DNA of 64,000 bases, from NCBI GenBank assembly GCA_038025085.1, contig CM076141.1, positions 23,064,501 to 23,128,500 of the forward strand, written 5' to 3'. Shown piece after piece: positions 1 through 11,737 of this stretch. Made by a program: the position numbers and the translations under genes. Position 1 is the stretch's first letter, and every line of letters begins with the position of its first letter. The notes beneath the pieces were generated by a model. The model ran no database searches and was not told the origin of the DNA. It saw nothing but the letters and a program-made list of their open reading frames with translations. This stretch comes from Tetragonia tetragonoides. Lineage: Eukaryota; Streptophyta; Magnoliopsida; Caryophyllales; Aizoaceae.

Positions 1-676
1 AAAACAAGCTTCAACTCAAGCTTTTGAATGCATTTACGCGTTTTAAAAGCTCGTACGAGTAGGGTGAAAGAGATTTGAGTTCTTTTGTGTTGTATATTAA
101 GAGAAAGCATCCAAATACTTTGCTTGCATTCATTTAAGTGTGAAACTACACCTAGGATGCTTACAGTTACAAACAAGCTTCAACTCAAGCTTTTGAATGC
201 ATTTACGCGTTTTAAAAGCTCATACGAGGAGGGTGAAAGAGATTTGAGTTCTTTTGTGTTGTATATTAAAAGAAAGTATCCAAATACTTTGTTTCCATTC
301 ATTTTAGTGTAAAACTACACCTAGGATGTTTACAAGTACAAAGAAGCTTCAACTCAAGCTTTTGAATGCATTTACGAGTTTTAAAAGCTCATGCGAGTAG
401 GGTGAAAGAGATTTGAGTTATTTTGTGTTGTATATTAATAGAAAGCATCCAAATACTTTGCTTGCATTCATTTGAGTGTGAAACTACACCTAGGATGTTT
501 ACAGTTACAAACAAGCTTCAACTCAAGCTTTTGAATGCATTTACGCGTTTTAAAAGCTCATACGAGGAGGGTGAAAGATATTTGAGTTCTTTTGTGTTGT
601 ATATTAAGAGAAAGTATCCAAATACTTTGTTTCCATTCATTTTAGTGTAAAACCACACCTAGGATATTTACAAGTA
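1..676. repeat. Dimeric higher-order repeat (338 bp x 2)
   Basis: Two monomers form a unit that repeats with a 338 bp offset: short reading frames at 85-312 and 423-650 encode nearly the same peptide, and the alternating flanks (TTTACAGTTACAAAC, then TTTACAAGTACAAAGAAGC) recur at the same spacing. A mutant CCATTCATTTTAGTGTAAAAC segment marks the second monomer of each dimer. The remaining stretch to about 840 is ordinary A/B satellite. Confidence 0.8.
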
Positions 677-839
677 CAAACAAGCTTCAACTCAAGCTTT
701 TGAATGCATTTACGCGTTTCAAGAGCTCTTACGACTAGGGTGATAGAATTTGAGTTCTTTTGTGTTGTATATTAATTGAAAGCATCCAAATACTTTGTTT
801 GCATTCATTTGAGTGTGAAACTACACCTACGATGTTTAT

Positions 840-2330
840 AAGTACAAACAAGCTTCAACTCAAGCTTTTGAATGAATTTACGCATTTTAACAGCTCTTAC
901 GACTAGGGTGATAGAAATTCAGTTCTTTTGTGTTGTATATTAAGAGAAAATATCCAAATAGTTTGTTTGCATTCATTTGAGTGTGAAATAACACCAGGGT
1001 TGTTTACAAGTACAAACAAGCTTCAACTCAAGCTTTTGAATGCATTTACGCGTTTTAAAAGCTCATACGGGTAGGATGAAAGAGATTTGAGTTCTTTTGT
1101 GTTGTATATTAAGAGAAAGCATCCAAATACTTTGTTTGCATTCATTTGAGTGTGAAACTACACCTAGCATGTTTACAGTTACAAACAAGCTTCAACTCAA
1201 GCTTTTGAATGCATTTACGCGTTTTAAAAGCTCATACGAGTAGGGTGAAAGAGATTTGAGTTCTTTTGTGTTATATAGTAAGAGAAAGCATCAAAATACT
1301 TTGTTTGCATTCATTTGAGTGTGAAACTACACCTAGGATGTTTACAAGTACAAACAAGCTTCAACTCAAGCTTTTGAATGAATTTACGCGTTTTAACAGC
1401 ACTTAAGACTAGGGTGATAGAAATTGAGTTCTTTTGTGTTGTATATTAAGAGAAAATATCCAAATACTTTGTTTGCATTCATTTGAGTGTGAAATAACAC
1501 CAGGGATGTTTACAAGTACAAACAAGTTTCAACTCAAGCTGTTGAATGTATTTACGCATTTTAACAGCTCTTACGACTAGGGTGATAGAAATTGAGTTCT
1601 TCTGTGTTGTATATTAAGAGAAAGCATCCAAATACTTTTTTTCCGTTCATTTAAGTGTGAAACTACACCTAGGATGGTTACAAGTACAAAGAAGCTTCAA
1701 CTCAAGCTTTTGAATGCATTTACGCGTTTTAAAAGCTCATACAAGGAGGGTGAAAGAGATTTGAGTTCTTTTGTGTTGTATATTAAGAGAAAGCATCCAA
1801 ATACTTTGTTTGCATTCATTTGAGTGTGAAACTACACCTAGGATGTTTACAGTTACAAACAAGCTTCAACTCATGCTTTTGAATTCATTTACGCAATTTA
1901 AAAGCTCATACGAGTAGGGTGAAAGAGATTTGAGTTCTTTTGTGTTATATAGTAAGAGTAAGCATCCAAATACTTTGTTTGCATTCATTTGAGTGTAAAA
2001 CCACACCTAGGATGTTTACAAGTTCAAACAAGCTTCAACTCAAGCTTTTGAATGAATTTACGCGTTTTAACAGCTCTTACGACTAGGGTGATAGAAATTG
2101 AGTTCTTTTGTGTTGTATATTAAGAGAAAATACCCAAATACTTTGTTTGCATTCATTTGAGTGTGAAATAACACCAGGGTTGTTTACAAGTACAAACAAG
2201 CTTCAACTCAAGCATTTGAATGCATTTACCCGTTTTAAAAGCTCATACGAGTAGGGTGAAAGAGATTTGAGTTCTTTTGTGTTGTATATTAAGAGAAAGC
2301 ATCCAAATACGTTGTTTGCATTCATTTGAG
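840..2330. repeat. 7-monomer repeat, period about 1180 bp
   Basis: The sequence from about 841 reappears at about 2021 with a 1180 bp offset, including the hybrid monomer AAGCTTTTGAATGAATTTACGC and the mutant AACACCAGGGTTG (998 and 2178). Four 169 bp and three 168 bp monomers sum to 1180. Only the first two monomers or so of the second copy are present, because at about 2330 the array switches into the LTR-bearing block. Confidence 0.75.
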
Positions 2331-2535
2331 TGTAAAACTACACCTAGGATGTTTATAAGTACAAACAAGCTTCAACTCAAGCTTTTGAATGCATTTTCGC
2401 GTTTTAAAAGCTCATACGAATAGGGTGAAAGATATTTGAGTTCTTTTGCGTTGTATATTAAAAGAAAGTGATGTGAAATAAGTAACAAAACGGAAATTAA
2501 CCTTTGATAGTATCACACAAAGGGATCTTGTTCAA

Positions 2536-2591
2536 GAATCACTCAAGAACAACTCACGAATCACTCGTAAGGGTTTCAACCTGAATCACTC
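2536..2591. repeat. Three GAATCACTC direct repeats in R/U5, LTR copy 1
   Basis: GAATCACTC occurs at 2536-2544, 2558-2566 and 2583-2591, spaced 22 and 25 bp, in the transcribed part of the LTR. The same triplet is seen in copy 2 (from 7218) and copy 3 (from 38355). Its role is unknown. Confidence 0.6.
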
Positions 2592-2664
2592 AGTTTGAGG
2601 GGTAAATACTCACGTATTCAATAATTAATCATCAAAGCACGAGTTTACAATAGCAAGTTCTCCC

Positions 2665-2674
2665 CTATTTATAG
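2665..2674 (-). promoter_or_regulatory. TATA box of LTR copy 1
   Basis: The minus strand reads CTATAAATAGGGGAGAAC, the usual appearance of a plant LTR core promoter. It lies about 455 bp from the U3 end and about 195 bp from the U5 end, a normal LTR layout. If active, it would drive transcription leftward into the satellite below 2469. Activity cannot be judged from sequence. Confidence 0.6.
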
Positions 2675-2691
2675 ACAAAGAAAATCTAAAG

Positions 2692-2722
2692 CTATTCGGA
2701 ATCCTAATCTTAGTCCGAATAG
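2692..2722. repeat. 9 bp inverted repeat beside the TATA box, LTR copy 1
   Basis: CTATTCGGA (2692-2700) and TCCGAATAG (2714-2722) are exact reverse complements around a 13 bp spacer. The repeat sits immediately upstream of the TATA box in LTR orientation. It could be a paired protein-binding site or a hairpin. Both arms are conserved in the other two LTR copies although two spacer bases change in copy 3. Confidence 0.6.
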
Positions 2723-3894
2723 GAAACTAACTACGAAACTGACTACAATTGTAAAACGGACTAACTAACAGCATTCCTAACACCTAATGGACTTCTAATA
2801 CTAATAACAATCAGATTATTACTCTCCTAAACATATTCTAAGTAATTAAGGGAATACTAAACGAAATCGAACTAAACAACTGATTACCTAGCGGCCAAGG
2901 CTCAAAACCGCTGGAACAGTTTCCTTTGCGCCCAAGGCTTCTTCTTTTCAGCTTCTAGTCATCTTCTTGCCACTCTAACATAGTTACCTCACACTTTACC
3001 TCACGTGGCATTATACTCTTGGCAATGAGCAGCTCAAGATCAAGCATTAACGTTTCAAGAACTGGGTTCTTGGACGTTCTTGATTCGTCGTCTTCTTGCA
3101 TGTCCTTTAACGTACTTGCCCCTGCATCAGAAAGCATCCAAATACTTTGTTTGCATTCATTTGAGTGTGAAACTACACCTACGATGTTTACAGTTACAAA
3201 CAAGCTTCAACTCATGCTTTTGAATTCATTTACGCGTTTTAAAAGCTCATACGAGTAGGGTGAAAGAGATTTGAGTTCTTTTGTGTTGTATATTATGAGA
3301 AAGCATCCAAATACTTTGTTTGCATTCATTTGAGTGTGAAACTACACCTAGGATGTTTACAAGTACAAACAAGCTTCAACTCAAGCTGTTGAATGAATTT
3401 ACGCGTTTTAACAGCTCTTACGACTAGGGTTATAGAAATTGAGTTCTTTTGTGTTGTATATTAAGAGAAAGCATCCAAATCCTTTGTTTGCATTCATTTG
3501 AGTGTGAAACTACACCTAGGATGTTTACAAGTACAAACAAGCTTCAACTCAAGCTGTTGAATGAATTTACCCGTTTTTACAGCTTTTACGGCTAGGGTGA
3601 TAGAAATTGAGTTCTTTTGTGTTGTATATTAAGAGAAACCATCCAAATACTTTGTTTGCATTCATTTGAATGTGCAACTACACCTAGGATGTTTACAAGT
3701 ACAAACAAGCTTGAACTCAAGCTTTTGAATGTATTTACGCGTTTTAAAAGCTCATACGAGTAGGGTGAAAGAGATTTGAGTTCTTTTGTGTTGTATATTA
3801 AGAGAAAGCATCCAAATACTTTGTTTGCATTCATTTGAGTGTGAAACTACACCTAGGATGTTTACAAGTACAAACAAGCTTCAACTCAAGCTTT

Positions 3895-3905
3895 TGAATC
3901 TAGGG
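3895..3905. repeat. Shortened monomer junction (29 bp deletion)
   Basis: The text runs TTTTGAATCTAGGGTGATAG, joining the segment before the ACGCGT core straight to CTAGGG. The spacing between the flanking GCATCC (3808) and GTATCC (3947) landmarks is 139 bp rather than 168. The matching D monomers near 36710 and 39890 are intact. The same junction recurs at 8577 in the second LTR-bearing block. Confidence 0.8.
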
Positions 3906-5689
3906 TGATAGAAATTGTGTTCTTTTGTGTTGTATATTAAGAGAAAGTATCCAAATACTTTGTCTGCATTCATTTGAGTTTGAAATAACACCAGGGATGT
4001 TTACAAGTACAAACAAGCTTCAACTCAAGCTTTTGAATAAATTTACGCGTTTTAACAGCTCTTACGACTAGGGCGATAGAAATTGAGTTATTTTGTGTTG
4101 TATATTAAGAGAAAGCATCCAAATCCTTTGTTTGCATTCATTTGAGTGTGAAACTACACCTAGGATGTTTACAGTTACAAACAAGCTTCAACTCACGCTT
4201 TTGAATGCATTGACGCGTTTTAAAAGCTCATACGAGTAGGGTGAAAGAGATTTGAGTTCTTTTGTGTTGTATATTAAGAGAAAGCATCCAAATACTTTGT
4301 TTGCATTCATTTGAGTGTGAAACTATACCTAGGATGTTTACAGTTACAAACAAGCTTCAACTCAAGCTTTTGACCGCATTGACGCGTTTTAAAAGCTCAT
4401 ACGAGTAGGGTGAAAGATATTTGAGTTCTTTTGTGTTGTATATTAAGAGAAAGCATCCAAATACTTTTTTTCCATTGATTTAAGTGTGAAACTACACCTA
4501 GGATGTTTACAAGTACAAACAAGCTTCAACTCAAGCTTTTGAATCTATTTACGCGTTTTAAAAGCTCATACGAGTAGGGTGAAAGAGATTTGAGTTCTTT
4601 TGTGTTGTATACTAAGAGAAAGCATCCAAGTACTTTGTTTGCATTCATTTGAGTGTGAAACTACACCTAAGATGTTTACAAGTACAAACAAGCTTCAACT
4701 CAAGCTGTTGAATGAATCTACGCGTCTTAACAGCTCTTACGACTAGGGTTATAGAAATTGAGTTCTTTTGTGTTGTATATTAAGAAAAAGCATCCAAATA
4801 CTTTGTTTGCATTCTTTTGAATGTGTGAAACTACACCTAGGATGTTTACAAGTACAAACAAGCTTCAACTCAAGCTGTTGAATGAATTTACGCGTTTTAA
4901 CAGCTCTTACGACTAGGGTGATAGAAATTGAGTTCTTTTGTGTTGTATAATAAGAGAAAGCATCCAAATACTTTGTTTGCTTTCATTTGAGTGTGAAACT
5001 ACACCTAGGATGTTTACAAGTACAAACAAGCTTCAACTCAAGCTTTAGAATGTATTTACGCGTTTTAAAAGCTCATACGAGTAGGGTAAAAGAGATTTGA
5101 GTTCTTTGTTGTATATTAAGAGAAAGCATCCAAATACTTTGTTTGCATTCATTTGAGTGTGAAACTACACCTAGTATGTTTACAAGTAAAAACAAGCTTC
5201 AACTCAAGCTGTTGAATGAATTTACGCGTTTGAACAGCTCTTACGACTAGGGTTATAGAAATTGAGTTCTTTTGTGTTGTATATTAAGAGAAAGCATCCA
5301 AATCCTTTGTTTGCATTCATTTGAGTGTGAAACTACACCTAGGATGTTTACAAGTACAAACAAGCTTCAACTCAAGCTGTTGAATGAATTTACGCGTTTT
5401 AACAGCTCTTACGACTAGGGTGATAGAAATTGAGTTCTTTTGTATTGTATATTAATAGAAACCATCCAAATACTTTGTTTGCATTCATTGAGTGTGAAAC
5501 TACATCTAGGATGTTTACAAGTACAAACAAGCTTCAACTTAAGCTTTTGAATGTATTTACGCGTTTTAAAAGCTCATACGAGTAGGGTGAAAGGGATTTG
5601 AGTTCTTTTGTGTTGAATATTAAGAGAAAGCATCCAAATACTTTGTTTACATTCATTTGAGTGTGCAACTACACCTAGGATGTTTACAA

Positions 5690-7012
5690 GTACAAACAAA
5701 CTTCAACTCAAGCTTTTGAATGTATTTATGCGGTTTAAAAGCTCATACGAGTAGGGTGAAAGAGATTTGAGTTCTTTTGTGTTGTATATTAAGAGAAAGA
5801 CTCGAAATACTTTGTTTGCATTCATTTGAGTGTGAAACTATACCTAGGATGTTTACAGTTACAAACAAGCTTGAACTCAAGCTTTTGAATGCATTTACGT
5901 GTTTTAAAAGCTCATACGAGTAGGGTGAAAGAGATTTGAGTTCTTTTGTGTTGTATATTAAGAGAAAGCATCCAAATACTTTGTTTCCATTGATTTAAGT
6001 GTGAAACTACACCTAGGATGTTTACAAGTACAAACAAGCTTCAACTCAAGCTTTTGAATGTATTTACGCGTTTTAAAAGCTCATACGAGTACGGTGAAAG
6101 AGATTTGAGTTCTTTTGTATTGTATACTAAGAGAAAGCATCCAAGTACTTTGTTTGGATTCATTTGAGTGTGAAACTACACCTAGGATGTTTACAAGTAC
6201 AAACAAGCTTCAACTCAAGCTGTTGAATGAATCTACGAGTTTTAACAGCTCTTACGACTAGGGTTATAGAATATGAGTTCTTTTGTGTTGTATATGAAGA
6301 AAAAGCATCCAAATACTTTGTTTGCATTCATTTGAATGTGTGAAACTACACCTAGGATGTTTACAAGTACAAACAAGCTTCAACTCAAGCTGTTGAATGA
6401 ATTTACGCGTTTTAACAGCTCTTACGACTAGGGTGATAGAAATTGAGTTCTTTTGTGTTGTCTATTAAGAGAAAGCATCCAAATACTTTGATTGCATTCA
6501 TTTGAGTGTGAAACTACACCTAGGATGTTTACAAGTACAAACAAGCTTCAACTCAAGCTTTAGAATGTATTTACGCGTTTTAAAAGCTCATACGAGTAGG
6601 GTAACAGAGATTTGAGTTCTTTTGTGTTATATATTAAGAGAAAGCATCCAAACACTTTGTTTGCATTCATTTGAGTGTGAAACTACACCTAGGATGTTTA
6701 CAAGTAAAAACAAGCTTCAACTCAAGCTGTTGAATGAATTTACGCGTTTTAATAGGTCTTACGACTAGGGTGATAGAAATTGAGTTCTTTTGTGTTGTAT
6801 ATTAAGAGAAAGCATTCAAATACTTTATTTGCATTCATTTGAGTGTGAAACTACACATAGGATGTTTACAGTTACAAACAAGCTTCAACTCATTCTTTTG
6901 AATTCATTTACGCGTTTTAAAAGCTCATACGACTAGGGTGAAAGAGGTTTGAGTTCTTTTGTGTTGTATAGTAAGAGAAAGCATCCAAATGCTTTGTTTG
7001 CATTCATTTGAG
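5690..7012. repeat. Spacer between LTR blocks, related to 33.99-35.45 kb
   Basis: This A/B satellite segment lies between the two LTR-bearing blocks and matches 33990-35452 at offsets of 28271 and then 28440 bp; the difference is one monomer. Shared private mutations include AAGACTCGAAATAC (5798 and 34069), GGGTAACAGAG, CATCCAAACACTTTG and TTTTAATAGGTCTTACG (6747 and 35187). Confidence 0.8.
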
Positions 7013-7150
7013 TGTGAAACTACACCTAGGATGTTTATAAGTACAAACAAGCTTCAACTCAAGCTTTTGAATGCATTTTCGCGTTTTAAAAGCTCATACG
7101 AATAGGGTGAAAGATATTTGAGTTCTTTTGCGTTGTATATTAAAAGAAAG

Positions 7151-7811
7151 TGATGTGAAATAAGTAACAAAACGGAAATTAACCTTTGATAGTATCACAC
7201 AAAGGGATCTTGTTCAAGAATCACTCAAGAACAACTCACGAATCACTCGTAAGGGTTTCAACCTGAATCACTCAGTTTGAGGGGTAAATACTCACGTATT
7301 CAATAATTAATCATCAAAGCACGAGTTTACAATAGCAAGTTCTCCCCTATTTATAGACAAAGAAAATCTAAAGCTATTCGGAATCCTAATCTTAGTCCGA
7401 ATAGGAAACTAACTACGAAACTGACTACAATTGTAAAACGGACTAACTAACAGCATTCCTAACACCTAATGGACTTCTAATACTAATAACAATCAGATTA
7501 TTACTCTCCTAAACATATTCTAAGTAATTAAGGGAATACTAAACGAAATCGAACTAAACAACTGATTACCTAGCGGCCAAGGCTCAAAACCGCTGGAACA
7601 GTTTCCTTTGCGCCCAAGGCTTCTTCTTTTCAGCTTCTAGTCATCTTCTTGCCACTCTAACATAGTTACCTCACACTTTACCTCACGTGGCATTATACTC
7701 TTGGCAATGAGCAGCTCAAGATCAAGCATTAACGTTTCAAGAACTGGGTTCTTGGACGTTCTTGATTCGTCGTCTTCTTGCATGTCCTTTAACGTACTTG
7801 CCCCTGCATCA
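7151..7811 (-). mobile_element. Solo LTR, copy 2 (661 bp)
   Basis: Same length, orientation, TGATG/CATCA ends and GAAAG target duplication (7146-7150 and 7812-7816) as copy 1, at the same position in the monomer. I found no base difference from copy 1 by eye. It arose by duplication of the surrounding 3.35 kb block, not by a separate insertion. Confidence 0.92.
7347..7356 (-). promoter_or_regulatory. TATA box of LTR copy 2
   Basis: CTATAAATAG on the minus strand, in the same place as in copy 1. If active, transcription would run leftward into 5.7-7.15 kb. The 9 bp inverted repeat CTATTCGGA/TCCGAATAG lies beside it at 7374-7404. Confidence 0.6.
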
Positions 7812-10800
7812 GAAAGCATCCAAATACTTTGTTTGCATTCATTTGAGTGTGAAACTACACCTACGATGTTTACAGTTACAAACAAGCTTCAACTCATGCT
7901 TTTGAATTCATTTACGCGTTTTAAAAGCTCATACGAGTAGGGTGAAAGAGATTTGAGTTCTTTTGTGTTGTATATTATGAGAAAGCATCCAAATACTTTG
8001 TTTGCATTCATTTGAGTGTGAAACTACACCTAGGATGTTTACAAGTACAAACAAGCTTCAACTCAAGCTGTTGAATGAATTTACGCGTTTTAACAGCTCT
8101 TACGACTAGGGTTATAGAAATTGAGTTCTTTTGTGTTGTATATTAAGAGAAAGCATCCAAATCCTTTGTTTGCATTCATTTGAGTGTGAAACTACACCTA
8201 GGATGTTTACAAGTACAAACAAGCTTCAACTCAAGCTGTTGAATGAATTTACCCGTTTTTACAGCTTTTACGGCTAGGGTGATAGAAATTGAGTTCTTTT
8301 GTGTTGTATATTAAGAGAAACCATCCAAATACTTTGTTTGCATTCATTTGAATGTGCAACTACACCTAGGATGTTTACAAGTACAAACAAGCTTGAACTC
8401 AAGCTTTTGAATGTATTTACGCGTTTTAAAAGCTCATACGAGTAGGGTGAAAGAGATTTGAGTTCTTTTGTGTTGTATATTAAGAGAAAGCATCCAAATA
8501 CTTTGTTTGCATTCATTTGAGTGTGAAACTACACCTAGGATGTTTACAAGTACAAACAAGCTTCAACTCAAGCTTTTGAATCTAGGGTGATAGAAATTGT
8601 GTTCTTTTGTGTTGTATATTAAGAGAAAGTATCCAAATACTTTGTCTGCATTCATTTGAGTTTGAAATAACACCAGGGATGTTTACAAGTACAAACAAGC
8701 TTCAACTCAAGCTTTTGAATGCATTTAACAGCTCTTACGACTAGGGCGATAGAAATTGAGTTATTTTGTGTTGTATATTAAGAGAAAGCATCCAAATCCT
8801 TTGTTTGCATTCATTTGAGTGTGAAACTACACCTAGGATGTTTACAGTTACAAACAAGCTTCAACTCACGCTTTTGAATGCATTGACGCGTTTTAAAAGC
8901 TCATACGAGTAGGGTGAAAGAGATTTGAGTTCTTTTGTGTTGTATATTAAGAGAAAGCATCCAAATACTTTGTTTGCATTCATTTGAGTGTGAAACTATA
9001 CCTAGGATGTTTACAGTTACAAACAAGCTTCAACTCAAGCTTTTGACCGCATTGACGCGTTTTAAAAGCTCATACGAGTAGGGTGAAAGATATTTGAGTT
9101 CTTTTGTGTTGTATATTAAGAGAAAGCATCCAAATACTTTTTTTCCATTGATTTAAGTGTGAAACTACACCTAGGATGTTTACAAGTACAAACAAGCTTC
9201 AACTCAAGCTTTTGAATCTATTTACGCGTTTTAAAAGCTCATACGAGTAGGGTGAAAGAGATTTGAGTTCTTTTGTGTTGTATACTAAGAGAAAGCATCC
9301 AAGTACTTTGTTTGCATTCATTTGAGTGTGAAAATACACCTAAGATGTTTACAAGTACAAACAAGCTTCAACTCAAGCTGTTGAATGAATCTACGCGTCT
9401 TAACAGCTCTTACGACTAGGGTTATAGAAATTGAGTTCTTTTGTGTTGTATATTAAGAAAAAGCATCCAAATACTTTGTTTGCATTCTTTTGAATGTGTG
9501 AAACTACACCTAGGATGTTTACAAGTACAAACAAGCTTCAACTCAAGCTGTTGAATGAATTTACGCGTTTTAACAGCTCTTACGACTAGGGTGATAGAAA
9601 TTGAGTTCTTTTGTGTTGTATAATAAGAGAAAGCATCCAAATACTTTGTTTGCTTTCATTTGAGTGTGAAACTACACCTAGGATGTTTACAAGTACAAAC
9701 AAGCTTCAACTCAAGCTTTAGAATGTATTTACGCGTTTTAAAAGCTCATACGAGTAGGGTAAAAGAGATTTGAGTTCTTTGTTGTATATTAAGAGAAAGC
9801 ATCCAAATACTTTGTTTGCATTCATTTGAGTGTGAAACTACACCTAGTATGTTTACAAGTAAAAACAAGCTTCAACTCAAGCTGTTGAATGAATTTACGC
9901 GTTTGAACAGCTCTTACGACTAGTGTTATAGAAATTGAGTTCTTTTGTGTTGTATATTAAGAGAAAGCATCCAAATCCTTTGTTTGCATTCATTTGAGTG
10001 TGAAACTACACCTAGGATGTTTACAAGTACAAACAAGCTTCAACTCAAGCTGTTGAATGAATTTACGCGTTTTAACAGCTCTTACGACTAGGATGATAGA
10101 AATTGAGTTCTTTTGTGTTGTATATTAATAGAAACCATCCAAATACTTTGTTTGCATTCATTGAGTGTGAAACTACACCTAGGATGTTTACAAGTACAAA
10201 CAAGCTTCAACTCAAGCTTTTGAATGTATTTACGCGTTTTAAAAGCTCATACGAGTAGGGTGAAAGGGATTTGAGTTCTTTTGTGTTGAATATTAAGAGA
10301 AAGCATCCAAATACTTTGTTTACATTCATTTGAGTGTGCAACTACACCTAGGATGTTTACAGTTACAAACAAGTTTCAACTCAAGCTTTTGAATGCATTT
10401 ATGCGTTCTAAAAGCTCATACGAGTAGCGTGAAAGAGATTTGAGTTCTTTTGTGTTGTATATTAAGAGAAAGCATCCAAATACTTTGTTTGCATTCATTT
10501 GAGTGTGAAACTACACCTAGGATGTTTACAAGTACAAACAAGCTTCAACACAAGCTTTTGAATGTATTTACGCGTTTTAAAAGCTCATACGAGTAGGGTG
10601 AAAGAGATTTGAGTTCTTTTGTGTTGTATCTTAAGAGAAAGCATCCAAATACTTTGTTTGCATTCATTTGAGTGTGAAACTACACCTAGGATGTTTACAA
10701 GTACAAACAAGCTTCAACTCATGCTGTTAAATGAATTTACGCGTTTTAACAGCTCTTACGAGTAGGGTGAAAGAGATTTGAGTTCTTTTGTGTTGTATAG

Positions 10801-11721
10801 TAAGAGAAAGCATCCAAATACTTTGTTTGCATTCATTTGAGTGTGAAACTACACCTAGGATGTTTACAAGTACAAAAAAGCTTCAACTCAAGCTTTTGAA
10901 TGTATTTACGCGTTTTAAAAGCTCATACGAGTAGGGTGAAAGAGATTTGAGTTCTTTTGTGTTGTATATTAAGAGAAAGCATCCAAATACTTTGTTTGCA
11001 TTCATTTGAGTGTGAAACTACACCTAGGATGTTTACAAGTACAAATAAGCTTCAACTCAAGCTGTTGAATGAATTTACGCGTTTTAACAGCTCTTACGAC
11101 TAGGGCGATAGAAATTGAGTTATTTTGTGTTTTATATTTAGAGAAAGCATCCAAATCCTTTGTTTGCATTCATTTGAGTGTGAAACTACACCTAGGATGT
11201 TTACAGTTACAAACAACCTTCAACTCATGCTTTTGAATGCATTTACGCGTTTTAAAAGCTCATACGAGTAGGGTGAAAGAGATTTGAGTTCTTTTGTGTT
11301 GTATATTAAGAGAAAGCATCCAAATACTTTGTTTCCATTGATTTAAGTGTGAAACTACACCTAGGATGTTTTCAAGTCCAAACAAGCTTCAACTCAAGCT
11401 GTTGAATCAATTTAAGCGTTTTAACAGCTCTTACGACTAGGGTGATAGAAATTGAGTTCTTTTGTGTTGTATATTAAGAGAAAGCATTCAAATACTTTGT
11501 TTGCATTCATTTGAGTGTGAAACTACACCTAGGATGTTTACAGTTACAAACAAGCTTCGACTCATGCTTTTGAATTCATTTACGCGTTTTAAAAGCTCAT
11601 ACGAGTAGGGTGAAAGAGATTTGAGTTCTTTTGTGTTGTACAGTAAGAGAAAGCATCCAAATACTTTGTTTGCATTCATTCGAGTGTGAAACTACACCTA
11701 GGATGTTGACAAGTACAAACA

Positions 11722-11737
11722 AGCTTGAGCTCAAGCT
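11722..11737. repeat. Perfect 16 bp palindrome AGCTTGAGCTCAAGCT
   Basis: Two substitutions in the paired HindIII segment (AAGCTTCAACTCAAGCT to AAGCTTGAGCTCAAGCT) turn it into an exact 16 bp palindrome. The same variant occurs at 14251-14266, 20314-20329 and 22674-22689, all in duplicated copies of one B monomer. Confidence 0.8.

Larger units (their letters stand above)
2469..3129 (-). mobile_element. Solo LTR of an LTR retrotransposon, copy 1 (661 bp)
   Basis: This sequence has no similarity to the satellite. It begins TGATGTGAAATAAG and ends CCCCTGCATCA, so the ends form a 5 bp inverted repeat TGATG/CATCA with the canonical TG...CA of LTRs. It is bounded by identical 5 bp target duplications GAAAG (2464-2468 and 3130-3134) that restore the uninterrupted monomer when joined. 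A TATA-like CTATAAATAG on the minus strand gives the orientation: U3 of about 455 bp from 3129 leftward, then R/U5 of about 195 bp. No internal domain, primer-binding site, polypurine tract or second LTR adjoins it, so it is a solo LTR left by LTR-LTR recombination. The superfamily (Copia or Gypsy) cannot be decided from the LTR alone. Confidence 0.92.
2331..5689. repeat. LTR-bearing duplicated block, copy 1
   Basis: A stretch of about 3.36 kb that recurs at 7013-10362 with an offset of 4682 bp, falling to 4673 bp after a 9 bp deletion in copy 2 near 8722. It contains solo LTR copy 1, a shortened monomer near 3895, and the distinctive TTTTGACCGCATTGACG monomer at about 4368. Left of 2331 and right of 5689 the two copies stop matching. 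Apart from the LTR it is A/B/D satellite. Confidence 0.85.
7013..10362. repeat. LTR-bearing duplicated block, copy 2
   Basis: Copy of 2331-5689. It contains solo LTR copy 2, the 29 bp deletion junction at 8577 and the TTTTGACCGCATTGACG monomer at 9041. A private 9 bp deletion near 8722 (GAATGCATTTAACAGC) shortens one monomer. Its right part (from about 9713) also forms the start of the 43-monomer unit of the core. Confidence 0.85.

Noticed and set aside
2469..3129. A DNA transposon or MITE rather than an LTR
   Set aside because: Only 5 bp at the ends are inverted (TGATG/CATCA), the ends are TG...CA, the target duplication is 5 bp, and a plant-LTR-like TATA box lies about 455 bp from one end. 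These fit a solo LTR better than a TIR element of this size.
3019..3258. Forward frame crossing the LTR right end (also at 7701 and 38838)
   Set aside because: It reads the LTR antisense and then runs into satellite; conservation among copies follows from duplication of the whole block.
2331..10362. Identical LTR copies 1 and 2 as an assembly duplication
   Set aside because: Flanking copies differ by real changes (a 9 bp deletion near 8722 and scattered substitutions such as TACATCTAGG at 5503), so they are distinct loci. Long-read depth would settle it fully.
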